The notes beneath the pieces were generated by a model. It made no database searches and was not told the DNA's origin. It saw only the letters and a program-made list of their open reading frames with translations. The position numbers were made by a program, and so were the translations under genes. This document shows positions 24,058 to 36,009 of a DNA stretch of 60,000 bases, piece after piece (position 1 is the stretch's first letter; each line of letters starts with the position of its first letter). Source of the DNA: Lineus longissimus (lineage: Eukaryota; Nemertea; Pilidiophora; Heteronemertea; Lineidae). The stretch covers positions 7,499,431-7,559,430 of the forward strand of contig NC_088322.1 of the NCBI RefSeq assembly GCF_910592395.1, in the 5' to 3' direction.

Positions 24058-24370
24058 TAGAAATCTTGGCGATCATTTACAAAAACAATGGTGTAATATT
24101 TCAGAAACATCTCAAATCAGTGGGGGAGGGGGTAAAGTTTCTCACTAAAATCTGAAATTTCTTATACTTCTCACAAAAGTGGTTAACTTCACAAACATCA
24201 TCATAATCCAGAACACGAAGTTTAAGGGATCATTTACAAAAAAACACCCATCAGTGTAAAATTTCTGAAAACATCCAAAATGAGTGGGAGAGGGGATTAA
24301 ATATCTCACCAAAATCTGATATTTCTGAAACGCTTTACAAAAGTGCAGAACTTTTCAAACAGTATCATGC
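24058..24370 (+). repeat. ~165-bp tandem duplication
   Basis: GATCATTTACAAAAA, CAGTGGGGGAGGGG / GAGTGGGAGAGGGG, CTCAC(T/C)AAAATCTGA and CAAAAGTG occur in order twice. Confidence 0.85.
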
Positions 24371-24379
24371 TCTGATACA

Positions 24380-25060
24380 TTTAAGTAAAAGTCACTGACA
24401 CTAATCGTGTGTTCTTTTTATTTCAACAACCATTCCGACTGATCCCATCCTTTAAAAATCGGCAACTGCACGAGCTGAATTTTAGTAAGGAGGCATTTTC
24501 ATAATCTGTCAACAAGCAAAAATACAGAAAGTATCTGTCTTTGGATAAGATACTTAAGTAAGGAGCATCAGACGTTTTTCAAATGTCGAGGGAACCAAAT
24601 TGGGTAATTTACTTGAGTAAATTGCTTAGCAGACTACCAAATTGGTCCCAGTGGCCTGCTTGGAATTAGTTCTAACATCCATGATGGAGATACAAGGGAT
24701 ATGATATTGATTATCAAGATGATAGGATGTCGGATTCAGCAGCAAAACCTGACATATTGCTGAAAGTACGGTGCACACGAGAAGCTTATTCATTTCAAAA
24801 AGTGATGATAACCCTTTCTGCTTCTGCAGGGTTTAGACAACCTGGCCCGCATCTGGGATGTACCAGCAGCCTGGTTCTAACTTTGCTCAGGAAAAATTTC
24901 ATTGTAAAATAGCTATTTACATTGTCAGATTACCAAATTAAAATAGGTTTAACATTTCGCATGAAATATTTTAGCATTGACCTACTTTCAAGACCGCAAA
25001 TTTAGAAGTCTAAAATTTCTTATATGCGACGTTATTTTCAGGTGTACACAACCTAAGGGC
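24380..25060. other. Gene-free stretch
   Basis: Nothing recognised. Confidence 0.5.
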
Positions 25061-25064
25061 GAGC

Positions 25065-25145
25065 CCATGGCCTGTGGTCATTTCAATGAGCCATGTATTT
25101 CAGCCGAGCGCCAGGCCCTTGAGTATCTTGTTTTTTTGTGCAACC
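25065..25145 (+). repeat. Dispersed repeat family F copy
   Basis: TTTCAGCCGAGCGCCAGGCC and CTTGAGTATCTTGTTT match 32640-32715 (TTTCAGCTGAGCGCCAGGCC, CTTGGGCCTCTTGTT). A shorter match is at 42462-42485 (CCAGCTTGGGCCTCTTGTTT). Confidence 0.7.
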
Positions 25146-25744
25146 AACCTGGAACTTAAAGAGACTGTGCTGAACAAAAGAATTATGGAAAAATTTGGCA
25201 GTATGGATTAGTGCGGGCCAGTAGTATGAAACGCACGAATTCAAGACATGCAAGGTGCAGTAGCAGTGGGCAGTAGGGTTAAATCAAGGGGTTAAAGACT
25301 TACTTTCCAGATGATACTTGAAGGATGAAGCTTCAAGAGTTGTGACTTCGGGGCAGGTGTTGCTCAACTCTTGCCAGCATCCTTATCGATTTCTCCTTGT
25401 TCTGTGCCCATCAATATCTGTAACTGCCATGGTTGAGTCACCCTCTGAGTATAGACCAGAGTCACAGGGTCATAAATTGATCGGCGAGGTATCGGGCCCG
25501 GTGTTGTGTCGATTAGATTTTATTTGCAGTGATATCTCTTGGTCTAGTTTTTGTACATCAACCCCTGCAATATAAATTCCATCTGCTCGCCACAGTAATT
25601 TTGTTCGAAATGTGTCACATCCCTTAACCTCAAAGCATTTTTGCTCGAATCCTGTGCCCTTTAAATGTGTACCGATTTTTCAGATTAGAGTAATTTCTTC
25701 AATCCCAGTTCCAAAAGTCTGTCTGAGGGCAAATTTAGGGGCAT

Positions 25745-26005
25745 ACGTTTTGTGATTTTGAAACACAAGCTACAAATGCAGTGTGAAGAAATTACGGTGT
25801 TTTCTACTATAAAAAAAACACTATGAGCTTGAAATGTTGTGTGGAGGAATCATGTTGTTTTCTACTATGAAAAACACTATGAGCTTGAAATGTTGTGTGG
25901 AGAAATTATGTTGTTTTCTACTATGAAACACTATGAGCCACAAAATTAGGTTGTTTTTTTACCATAAAATACTATGAGCTCCAAGTAGAGTGTGGAGAAA
26001 TTACA
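25745..26005 (+). repeat. ~60-bp tandem repeat, four to five copies
   Basis: GTTTTCTACTATGAAA, ACACTATGAGCTTGAAATGT and TGTGTGGAGAAATTA repeat with small changes. Confidence 0.92.
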
Positions 26006-26009
26006 TCTA

Positions 26010-28030
26010 CTATTGCAGGTCTGATTGAGTTGATTCCAGTCAGTCTGTTTCTGATGTTATCAATTCCTCTGAGCGCAACACGTCATCCCGTCTCATATGC
26101 TCCAGGCATCTTTTTCTCCCTGGGGAGGTATCAGATTTGAATGATTCTGAATATATTTACATTTGAAGATGTCTTGTTCTACTGTAGATGTATCAGAGTT
26201 AAAAAATCTTGGGTTTTTTGCAGATTAGAATAGAAAGACCTCCTTAAATACACCTTCTGAGAATTGTATATGTTTCCTGAGTTTGGGGGAGGGAGTCATG
26301 TGCTTGAAGGTATATAGCTCATGGTGCAAAGTCGGGGAGTGCATGTGTTCTTGCCTGGGAGACTGAGTGCACTAAGGATATCTTAATGGATGGGGCCCTG
26401 TTTGCCATGATATCAATTGTTTTTTTGGTGCCGTGTCACATCAAATGTTATAAAAAATTGATGCGGACTGGTATGAAGTGCAAACAAAATTTGACCTGTT
26501 TTCCTCAAATTAGTAAGATGTTTGTTCCCAGGTTCTTGCAGTGGCCCCTTTAATTAACCCATGTAAACCAAACAAAATCGTGAAACACCTGCAGGCAACA
26601 GTCATCTGCTCGTAAAATTACCGTTGCCGTAATATTTGTAACGCAGCATAATCAAACCTAGTATGCGCTCCAGCAGCGGAGTTATTGTGTCATTGAGTCA
26701 GCTGGGCTCAGGAATGATGTATCGAGGATGTGCCCACGAATCAAATACGTTTAATTCGAGGACGATTTTGCTATCGGGACTTTCAGGAATTAGTTGCGTG
26801 ATGTGGGTGATTTTCGGAGGATTTAATTTTGATGGAATTCTATTGATTCTTCGATTGGTGCATTAATTTGTGTTATTGTAAATTCAAATGGGGGATTGAA
26901 GTGATTTGGAAAGGATTCATGCTGGCAGGTTTCTTCGAGTGCCATTTCTAAAGTTTTAAATTATGTAATAAGTGTTTGCTTTTTTATGATATTTGACAAA
27001 TATGAGTTAGTTTGGAATCTATTGCAACTACGCGTTTCGTCCAAACAAATTTTATGTGATGTTTTCAAAACTATCATAAGTTAAGTTCCTGTCTAATCCA
27101 ACACCAACTGCATGCATGTTATGTCGTAAACTCTTAGGTCGAAAATCCAGAGAAGGTTCTTAGATCTTATTCAGTTTTGGGAATGTTCATGTGCATTCGT
27201 TACAAGGTTGTCGATTTCTTAGTTACGATCGTAACTTTATTAGTATACATGTATTAATAATTCTTGGAGGCAAAGTAAAACGCATCAGTTTTCCAACTAC
27301 CCTATTCACTTGTTGATTATCAACCACCTCAAGCGCAGATACTGGATTTAGAAAAAGAAGAGGTGCCCTGGGAGCTTTACTCTCAAAATCATGGTCAATT
27401 TCAAAGATTTCTTCAAAATTTCATGGTCAGTTTCGAAGATTTTTCTAAAATAAGAGTGGGCGTGCAACAGATGCACCCTGTTGAAGCCACCCCTGCACCT
27501 AATAGTGTCTTAATGAATTATTAGCACTGGAACATCACTATTGCAGAATTTGGCCCTCAGTCCCAAGTTGGCTTTTCCGGCACAAGAGGTTAAAAGAAGG
27601 TGTTCTACGAAGTTTTAAAAGTTAACTAAAACTTGTGATTGGAATACCTGGTTCAGAGCCAGAGATAAAGGGGTTAAATTAGAGATTGTAGAACTGTCCA
27701 GGGGCCTTTTAGACTTCCTCCAGGTGGTCTATTGGAAAATTATTAAATCCCGATATATGAGCTGAGTTTGGCCCTGGGGGACGTCATATTACTTAAAGAT
27801 TTTCAATGAAGAGTAGGGTCTTGAATGCTTTTGAAATCTGAGTCAGTTTTGTCAATACTTTGGTGTATTCTTCACCTTTTAGAGAAGTCACAGTTGCTAT
27901 TGAATATTTTTATGGCTTTTGAGCATCCTCTTGCAAACAGGGCCTACAACAAGACTTCTCCTTACGCATGTTTCTGGGGGAGTAAGTATGTATCGAGTGT
28001 GAGAGGGGCTGAACATCAATGTTACTTTGA
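26010..28030. other. Gene-free stretch
   Basis: About 2 kb without recognised genes. A short duplication (CATGGTCA(A/G)TTTC(A/G)AAGATTT, 27390-27445) is present. Confidence 0.5.
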
Positions 28031-28037
28031 TGTTAAC

Positions 28038-28374
28038 TTATCCCCTTCTACCCCGGCCGGGGCAGAGGTCAGACACAACTCCTCTCCACTTCCTTCTGTC
28101 TTGGGCCGCTTTCTCCACGTCATTCTGCTCCAGTCCTGCAGACCTTTCATTTGCCTCTGTGGCTCTTCTCCAGGTTGTGCGTGGCCGGTCTGCCCCTACT
28201 TCTTTTTCCCTGGGGTTGGTTGCTCTCTCCGGGAGATCTTCTAGAGGTTGAGCCTAGTCTGCCCCTGCTTCTTTTTCCCTTGGGTTGGTTGAAATCTCGG
28301 GGAGATCTTCTCGAGTTTGTGCTAGGACTGCCCCTGCTTCTTTTCCCTGGGGATTCCATCTCAAGGAGTGGCAT
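28038..28374 (-). mobile_element. RTE-like LINE C-terminal relic with an 81-bp internal tandem repeat
   Basis: On the minus strand, 28195-28038 reads RPRTTWRRATEANE and then VEKAAQDRRKWRGVVSDLCP to a TAA, the characteristic end of RTE-type and related reverse transcriptases. Upstream (28200-28374) three 81-bp copies of CTGCCCCTGCTTCTTTTTCC (plus-strand text) encode 27-residue repeats with KRSRG and RRSP. The repeats look like multiplication of the segment just before the conserved tail. The two parts are in different frames, so the copy is dead. Confidence 0.75.
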
Positions 28375-28479
28375 TCAATACTCAAACAGGCACCCCCTAG
28401 AAGTCGTTAAGAGAAACGAAAAAGGGTTTTCGATTTCCCTGAATTACATCTCTGAGATGCATATTTGAATCGGCTGAAA

Positions 28480-29085
28480 AAAAATGTTGAGATTTCTTAA
28501 AAATCGTTACGTTTACCTTTTGATTTCAAGCAAAGCAGCAACCAATCACAAAAATTGATCAAGTAGAAACAAATTGCAGAAATCAAGGTGCAAAATGAAA
28601 CTTTTCTGTCAAATGTTATCCCCTCGATATCACATTTCATCCAAAGCAACATGTTTCGAACAAAACTACCCAACACAACGAAAACAACTGACGGACTCAA
28701 AACAAGAAAATCTCAAAAGGAAAAGAAACATTATTCCATTATTGAAAGATTCACTTGATATTGCTGGCGGGTTCTGCCATATCTCATTAATTTGTTCAGT
28801 TTCTCATGTCAGGCTAGTACACCGCTCGATTTCCAATTTTAGATTGAGAAACATTTTCTCTTGAAATGTCTTGAGTAGAGTTTAATGATTTAACTCATTT
28901 TGCCAGGGTTAGAGGGGTATTTGTTATAAATTGTATTTTAGATTGAGAAATGTTTTTTCTTGAAACGTGCTGCGTAGGTTTAATCTGATTAGAAAAATAA
29001 AAAGTATTAATCATTTTCTCCTTAGAACTCTAACAAAATTGTGAATAATAAAGTGCTCGCATTTGTTCGTTCAGTTATTGATAAT
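28480..29085. other. Gene-free stretch
   Basis: TTTAGATTGAGAAA(C/T)(A/G)TTTT recurs at 28840 and 28940, a weak duplication. No gene seen. Confidence 0.5.
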
Positions 29086-29087
29086 CA

Positions 29088-29300
29088 GGAAGATCACTGA
29101 TTGAGTTGATAGAGCACTATGTTCATAATCAGGAGATGGTGGGTTCAACTCTTGGAAGGATCCCTACTGCCAATGTCCCTATGCCTTTGTGAGCAAATTT
29201 CTGTTTCCTTGAGCAAGACACCCAACCCCACATTGCCTTTCTCCACCAAGGAATATAGACTGACACCAGCACAGACCACTGAATCAAGGGCCAGGGGTTA
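29088..29300 (+). mobile_element. SINE-1 copy, 3'-truncated
   Basis: GAAGATCACTGATTGAGTTG, GTTCATAATCAGGAG and GTGGGTTCAACTC (B box) match the 19.7-kb copy, followed by CCTTGAGCAAGACAC and TTTCTCCACCAAGGA. Confidence 0.85.
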
Positions 29301-29504
29301 AAACAATCTAAATTGTCCTTAAATTAGAAGGAGAAGGAATCCACAGAGGTTCTGTATAGAACAGAATGGTAAGAAACCTCAGAATTTTCATCCTTTCATA
29401 GGTTTGTCCCCTGTACTTAAATGTGCTGCACAATGTACAGGGCGATCTTGTGAAGTGAACTTTCTTACCTGTGGATTCCTTGCTCCCCCTTCTACCTAAA
29501 CCTT

Positions 29505-29540
29505 TTTAGCTCAGCTGACAAAGTCAGCGGAGCTAGTAGT
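29505..29540. repeat. Imperfect palindrome AGCTCAGCTGAC..GTCAGCGGAGCT
   Basis: Twelve-base arms around AAA. It resembles a short repeat end; no partner end was found nearby. Confidence 0.6.
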
Positions 29541-29544
29541 ATAG

Positions 29545-31200
29545 CTGTTCAAATGGTGTCCGTCCTGCAATCCATCCATCTAGGGACCCATCTGTGGACA
29601 AAATTGGACATTTCTGACCGGGAAGACCTAGCCACTTCGTTGACGGTGCTAAATTAGGAGTTGCCCAAGGTGAACTCAAAAAACGAAAAATCAGCGCGAT
29701 CCGACCTGTATTAAGAGAATGAGGTCATTTCGCGTTTAGATTTCTTTCCCTTTTTACCTCGGTCCACAGAGCAAATATTGTTTTCAAATGTGGCTGAATA
29801 TTTTTAAATATTTTTTCATTTTTTACATTTAATGGAATTAATATAGTTTTAGCCGCCAGTTGGCGCTGCAGGCACATTGCCTGAATTTTGGCGATTTCAA
29901 ATTTGGCGGTGGCTAAACTTTTTGCAAGCAGTGCCGCTGATTGGCCGATCGATAGAAGAGATGCCACCATTTAAAAATGGCGGTAGTCGCTGCTTCAATG
30001 AAGATGAGTGAACTTTCTCATGTTCAATCGGTTGATACTCTTTTAATCAACATGACCATGTACCTGAAATTTGTTTAGGTACTGAAAAGAGTCTATATAA
30101 TTCAGATTTATCAATAGTTTTTTATAATATTGCGGAAATTTTGTGCACAAATTAGCGAAAGTTGGTGCTCGTCTCGTGTCATTTTAGAGCGAGAAATTTG
30201 TTTCCGTCGATCTCTACCACTGAAAAATCGCTTGCATAGCTTCGAATTTTTGTGAAAATAAGTATCTGAACTTGGTTTCAAATAGTCTAGAGAGTTACCT
30301 TTGTGGTGATACATATGGTATGTGATAAATATTTGTGGAATTTGTGAAATTCGGTTTTCAAACGTGCCGATGATGCAAGCGATCTCGCGTGAATTTTGCA
30401 AGTCCTGATATGTCGACAGGGTGTCAAAAATCACTCGCCTAAATTCAATTCAAAGATCGAAAATGATATCTGAACTTAGTTTCAAATAGCCAACGCAATT
30501 ATCATTTCGGTGATATATAATGCATGCATGTAATAATTGATTAATCTGCCTAAAACGCGCAATTAAAATGGCGAAAGATCGTGATTACTGATAAACACTC
30601 TGGTGGCGGTCGCACTAAATAACGACCGGTAGGGCCCGGCGCGTGGCGGAGAAAAAAAGGTAGCGCCCGGAGGTTGAAACGGGATTTTTATGCACTTTTA
30701 ACTGTATATATATGTTGTTTAGATGTATTTCTAACAGTTCTGTAACTTTTATGACCAAGCTTGCACCCAAAGTTGGTAAAATTGATGCTTGTTTATGGAC
30801 TGCGCTAGCGACCGGAGAATTCGCCGTCGGCCATTTTGGGACGGTCCCTGAGTTGTTGCGGTTGGCAATTTTGCAACAAATCTCGCCATTTACGTTTGTT
30901 TACAATTATTTTGAAAGTCACATTGTCATTATGACATCGTAGTATGAATTCCACTGCAGTTTCGTTACGCAGCAATGCTCATGTTTTTGGTTGGCAATCC
31001 TGTACTGTCTGTACACTGCGCTGTGCATGCATGGCTGTACTGTAGGCTGTAAAAAAGACAAAAACGATAGCCTAGCCCTATAGGACAGGCTTAGAGTATA
31101 ACTCAACAGGCCCTCATGATTCATTTGATGGACACCTTATTTGATAGTACCTCATCATTAAGTCCACTAGATCCTGTTCTGTCACATGTCGTAGACGATA
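29545..31200. other. Gene-free stretch
   Basis: Contains a GC-rich patch at 30600-30680 (GGCGGTCGCACTAAATAACG, GGCCCGGCGCGTGGCGG) and a repeated phrase (GAACTTGGTTTCAAATAG / GAACTTAGTTTCAAATAG, 30268 and 30472), each followed by GTGATA. ORFs to 107 codons have no recognisable product. Confidence 0.45.
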
Positions 31201-31203
31201 GAC

Positions 31204-31631
31204 CAGGGCCGTATTTAACTTTTTTGTCCAGGGGGGGCAGTGGGATAGATCGCCGAAGGCGAGCCGGATGCGCCGCAGGCGCATCCGAAAGGGGGGGTCT
31301 GGGGGCCCTCCCCCAGAAAAATTTGAAAATAAAAGGTCTGAAATGGCATTTTCCTGGCATTTGGAAGTGTGAATCAATAGTATTTTTACTCTAAAAAAGG
31401 GCCACTTGGCACTTTTATGAAGACTAGGGTCAGGGCACTGGACTGGTCAGATTATAAGGGTTGCACCCGAGTTGATAACATCTGCTATCCATATGCTGCT
31501 ATCATGCTGGTAAAGCTATGGCTAAGATTAGTTTGTCTTTTTATTACTGTCTGAAAATTTTTTTTTCAACATTTATTGCCGGCACAGGGGGGGCAGCTGC
31601 CCCCCCTGCCCCCCCTCTAAATACGGCCCTG
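31204..31631. mobile_element. 428-bp non-autonomous DNA transposon, hAT-like ends
   Basis: Starts CAGGGCCGTATTTA and ends TAAATACGGCCCTG, exact 14-bp inverted repeats. Flanked by TAGAC (31199-31203 and 31632-31636), a 5-bp duplication. Next to both ends lie G-rich/C-rich runs (GGGGGGGCAG) that extend the pairing. The CAGGG start suits hAT-type elements and some have 5-bp duplications, but the class is an inference. Contains short palindromes (GATGCGCCGCAGGCGCATC). No transposase. Confidence 0.85.
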
Positions 31632-31639
31632 TAGACAAT

Positions 31640-32120
31640 TTTCAAAATGTAGTACACCACCCGCTCATCTTTAAGCCCAACTTGGCTCACATCAGTCATC
31701 ATGTGGGCACGGTTAGCTGTTGAGTGTTATGGTTCAGTCTGTGAGACTAATTTAAAGAGGTTACACTTTTATTTTGAATTGGAAAACAACCCCCAGGACT
31801 GACTTTTCACTGAGTGATAAGTGTGCCCTTCGAAGGTTAAGTCTCTTTCTGGATTTGCTTCCATAGATGCTTTGTTCAGGATATCATCTGACCGATGCCT
31901 GATCAAGCACTGACTGTATCCGGTGGTGTACATTTCCCCGTCTATGTCACCCTTTTTTATTCAGTCAGTGTTAATTTCTCTTCTCTTTTTTTACAGATTA
32001 ACTGTTGTTGGTTATTGCAAGAGGAGTCGTTGGCACATTTCAAGTCCAGGAAAGCACTTGCTGTTCCCACATTCAGAGTAAGGTGTGCTTACTCGTTTTA
32101 CTGCTTTCCATTCCTGGAGA
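31640..32120. other. Gene-free stretch
   Basis: No gene recognised; the 144-codon ORF from 31895 gains length from the tandem repeat at its end. Confidence 0.4.
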
Positions 32121-32124
32121 GCGT

Positions 32125-32212
32125 TATCAAATATCTGCCGCAAGGCAACAAATATCTGCCGCAAGGCGCTTCAAATATCTGCCGAAAGGCATCAAATATC
32201 TGCCGCACCAAT
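32125..32212 (+). repeat. ~21-bp tandem repeat, four copies
   Basis: CAAATATCTGCCGCAAGGC occurs four times with 0-5 bp variable spacers. Repeats are open in three plus frames. Confidence 0.93.
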
Positions 32213-32446
32213 AAAGTTCATTTTGTTAACCAACTCTTTATCTTCTTTTCTTCACATACAAAAAAGACCGTCCCAAACATTTGGCTGCATTCACTTCATC
32301 AATGTCCAGAGAACAGTCGGTTCATTTGACCATTGTAAAGCACCAGGCCCCACCTCACAAAATACACTGTAATAATTATGTACCTTGTGTCCATGTGCAT
32401 GTTATTAGTTCCACCTACGCTGCATGAAGACAAGGACTCCACTCTT

Positions 32447-32540
32447 TGACGTCACCACACAACTCCTTGACGTCATCACACACCCCACTACTGCAACGGC
32501 AATAGAAATGACTTTACGTCATAATACCAGGGTGACGTCA
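32447..32540. promoter_or_regulatory. Cluster of CRE-like TGACGTCA sites
   Basis: Exact TGACGTCA palindromes at 32447-32454, 32468-32475 and 32533-32540, with a variant TTACGTCA at 32514-32521. The first two lie in a 21-bp tandem duplication. TGACGTCA is the consensus CREB/ATF site; whether this cluster acts is unknown, since no promoter is seen beside it. Confidence 0.4.
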
Positions 32541-32639
32541 ACTCAGTACTTCAGCATGCACTGATATAGCAAGAAGGTCTTTCGCATCAGCACTTCTGCG
32601 TGCTAGACGTTATAGCTTCACGCTGCCTCATAATAACGG

Positions 32640-32715
32640 TACCGATACACACTTGGCCCTTGCCTTCACCTATCCATTTCAGCTGAGCGCCAGGCCCTTG
32701 GGCCTCTTGTTACAA
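32640..32715 (+). repeat. Dispersed repeat family F copy
   Basis: TTTCAGCTGAGCGCCAGGCC then CTTGGGCCTCTTGTT; partner at 25.1 kb. Confidence 0.7.
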
Positions 32716-32719
32716 TGTT

Positions 32720-33895
32720 TCCATCCCTTAGACTGACCCTTGATTCAGTGACCTGTGGTATGAGGATGGTGTGGGAAGTTTTCCTGCATTGGACCAGCAT
32801 CCTTTCCTTGAGGAGTGATACTCCTAGCAGCTTAATGCTACAGAAACCAAGATGAGACATTGGGTAGTTTGGGAAAAGCACAGTAAACTTCATCTCCCTC
32901 GTCAGTACGCAGTGCATTATTCAACAGAAACAGTGTTTCTCCATCACATTCACGAGTAGGTGATAACTGCTTGAGACATCTGACAAGGATGAAGTATGCA
33001 AATATACTTATTGCTCTTCGTCAAGAATCTTGCAGCTGATTATATTGACATTAGGAATCATCCCCAGTATCTCGACAGACATGATATACCTGGAGATCAT
33101 TACTCACTAGTCATTAACCCTTTCGGCTTGACATCGTGCAAATTCGTTTAGACTACATGTATCTGCTATGGCGCGGCCCAACGGCAAAGATGTCACTATC
33201 TTTATCCAAACATCCTGAGTGACACCTATGGCCCCAGAAAATCATTTTTTCATGTTTTTTTGAAAATTCATTTCCTGTTTTTTGTTTTTTGAAAATGCTG
33301 TGAATAAATGCTCTAAACCCAGAAGACACCTTGAAATCCTTTTTCTGAATTTGAATATACCAAATTCCTGTCTGATTATTACACTAAGCGATCCCAATGC
33401 ACCGTGACTAATACAGCATGGAACCTTATACTGGCAGAGAGAATGTGCTTGAATATTATGTCTGCTTTGGAGAATGAGCTGCGGAGATAGGCAATGATTT
33501 CCTCGCAAGCTCGCGATGGCCATCTCCCTGGCTAATTATGATACCAAAGGCTGCCCAACCACAGCAGCACCAAACGAACAATCACAAAACTAGTGAATGC
33601 ACTAACTTTTGGTTTGTCTAAGAGCATCGTAGTCACCCCCTCTCAAAATGATGTGGCTGGCAAGCTTGAGATCTTGCCTTGGGGTGCTGTCAAGATAGCA
33701 TCTCTATGTAAACATAATCAGGAATGGGGCAACCAGTGCCTGCCAAATTGTGCCCCCATTTGCATCTTTGAGTAAGTTATCGGCAGTCCAGTCATATTAT
33801 GGATATCGGGCAGCTTTTAGCCTGAGGGCACTTCTCTCTTGAACGGCCTCTTTTTCTTCTTCTGCTTTCGCTCTGCACTAGAGGTTTTATTCTTC
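32720..33895. other. Gene-free stretch
   Basis: No gene recognised. Confidence 0.5.
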
Positions 33896-33900
33896 AGGAT

Positions 33901-33982
33901 TAAACCCAACTGGCGCCTAACTGTAGAGGCACTTAAAAAATGGTATTTAAGTGCCTCTACAGTAAGGCACCAGTTGGGTTTA
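33901..33982. repeat. Long hairpin, 37-bp arms, ~7-nt loop
   Basis: TAAACCCAACTGGCGCCTAA faces the complement of AAGGCACCAGTTGGGTTTA; inner arms TGTAGAGGCACTTAAA / TTTAAGTGCCTCTACA pair perfectly. Two mismatches in all. Sequence to the right belongs to dispersed family B, so this is probably an inverted duplication of a repeat end rather than a microRNA gene. Confidence 0.9.
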
Positions 33983-34029
33983 TTGGCCTCATGACTCTGT
34001 CTTGGGCCAGAGATAGTGCCCGTTGGTCT

Positions 34030-35700
34030 GATAAATATGGCAATATGGGGAAAATATAATCTGAAGTGACGGCGAGGAGCCTTCAACAACTGTGGCTACG
34101 ATTGTCAAGAGCCTCCCACAGCAGATGATACCAACAATATTAATAAACATTCAGTTCCAAAGGGTATTTGGTGATAAACCTTGGCTCTAGGGCTTGGATG
34201 CAGAGATAGTATAAATATGATTGTGCTTGTCTAGAGGGTCCCACTGAGAAGGAAATGAATCATATCAATTTGTAATACAGTTTCAAGGCGATGTTGGCCA
34301 TATTTTATATTGATTCTGGAGAAAGTACGTGCCAGGACCATATTTTCATAGTAGCCTTCTGTGGTGCATGGGAAGCATTGCTGTTGGCAATGATTTCACA
34401 GTGCCTTAAGCCGAATAAGTACACTGACGCACGGCCTTCGATGTCCGTCACTCAACCCAACTCAATCTGGACGCTAGCGTAAACAAATGGACTTGTTTGT
34501 GTCCAGATTTTGAGCATGAGTCAGAGTTTGGATTCAAAAAGTGGGGAGGAATTTGCACCTCATGGGCATTTCCCTCAACCCGCCACTGTTGGTGGTGTTT
34601 TGACCTGGAGTCAGATTCCATGAATCGCAAAGCTCTGTCATGGGGCTCTACTCTCTCAACAAACCTAACCTTTAGAAGGTCACCCCGGAATGACCTGTCA
34701 AGGGTGAGCAATCGACCAACACTATCCCCGAGGCCCCCTTGATTGACATGCACCTCAAACCACTTCCACCAAACGGAAACATAATTAACAAGTCAATTTA
34801 GCGTAATCTAGGCATGACGGTGGACACACGGACAAATCTGACGGACGGTGCTCAAACTCATCACATACCTGATTGACATCAAAGAAAATTACCTCCAAAC
34901 AATGGTGAGGTCTCAGCCAGAGTGGTTTCGTGAAATCCTCTGGAAATGCCAATTATTGACCGCGAGTTCTCGCGCAGATATGAGTTTTTTGCAGCCCGTT
35001 TTTTTCTATTCACCGAGGTTCTTCTCGTGGGTTCATTTGATGCCTTCTTTCGTTTTCGTTGGTTCTTTCGATCGAAATCCATGTTGAGGCTGCATGTTTG
35101 ACGGAAGAGTCTGCGAAAATAAATGGCCTGCAAAAATGTGGCGGTTTACAGAACTGCAAGAGTATCTTTTGCTAATTCAGACTGTAAAGTGTCATATGAA
35201 AGATTACATTTTGCGTTTTCTAGGAGACATTGCCAAAAATTTCAATGCGAATTCCTTATAAAATAGTCTACAGATATGATAGAGTGACTGCACAGAAGAG
35301 AAATAGGTGAACAGGTCACTCCCTTATTAGTATTCTCAAGACATTTCCCAAAGGTGTTGAATTGATATTTATCTAGAAGTTCACGACCTTGTCATAAGTT
35401 GTAACCAATCTACCCTACTTATCTGATAACCTGCGATATTGTCGCGGGAAAACCGCGCCGGAAATTAATTATGTACAGAGCGAGAAGCCTCCCGTTGGGT
35501 ACCTCGGCTCCCATGATGCACTTTCAGTGTCAATAGTAAATGGCAGTTAATATGGCATGTTATGATCTTGGTAAACTTTCACGGTTATGTAGGTTAACCA
35601 TTTGCCCAACAGAATTGTCATTTCGGTGCGGTTATGTAATCATCAATGTTCTTAATTCATATTTCAAGACAACTGGAGGATCTCAGCTTAAATATATCAA
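34030..35700. other. Gene-free stretch
   Basis: ORFs up to 101 codons, overlapping on opposite strands at 34448-34753; no product recognised. Confidence 0.45.
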
Positions 35701-35704
35701 ATAA

Positions 35705-36005
35705 TTTGTCCTGGCACTTTATACGCTGGTATTTATGCTATCACTCACACTACCTATGCTGGCACTCACATTGATTCTTTACTGGTACTCACCCTGTAAC
35801 TCAAGCTGGTACTTATGCTGGTACTCACGCTGGTACTTATGCTGACACTCACATTGACACTCACGCTGAAACTTTACTGGCACTCACACTGGTACTCTTA
35901 CTGGTACTTTACTGGTGCTCATGCTGGTGCTTTACTGGCACTTACACTTGTACTCTTGCTGGTACTTTACTGGTACTCACATGGCACTCATGGTACCTCC
36001 AGTGG
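35705..36005 (+). repeat. Low-complexity CTGGTACT(C/T)A repeat
   Basis: About 20 irregular copies of GCTGGTACTTA / CTGGCACTCACA units with 12- and 18-bp spacing. Confidence 0.92.
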
Positions 36006-36009
36006 CAGG

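Noticed and set aside
27825-28244. 139-codon + ORF
   Set aside because: It is the reverse strand of the RTE-like LINE tail and its surroundings.
31895-32372. 144-, 69- and 95-codon + ORFs in three frames
   Set aside because: All pass through the 21-bp tandem repeat, which lacks stops in every forward frame.
33901-33982. Hairpin considered as a microRNA gene
   Set aside because: Arms are nearly perfectly paired over 37 bp with a 7-nt loop and belong to a dispersed repeat; not the bulged ~22-nt duplex expected.
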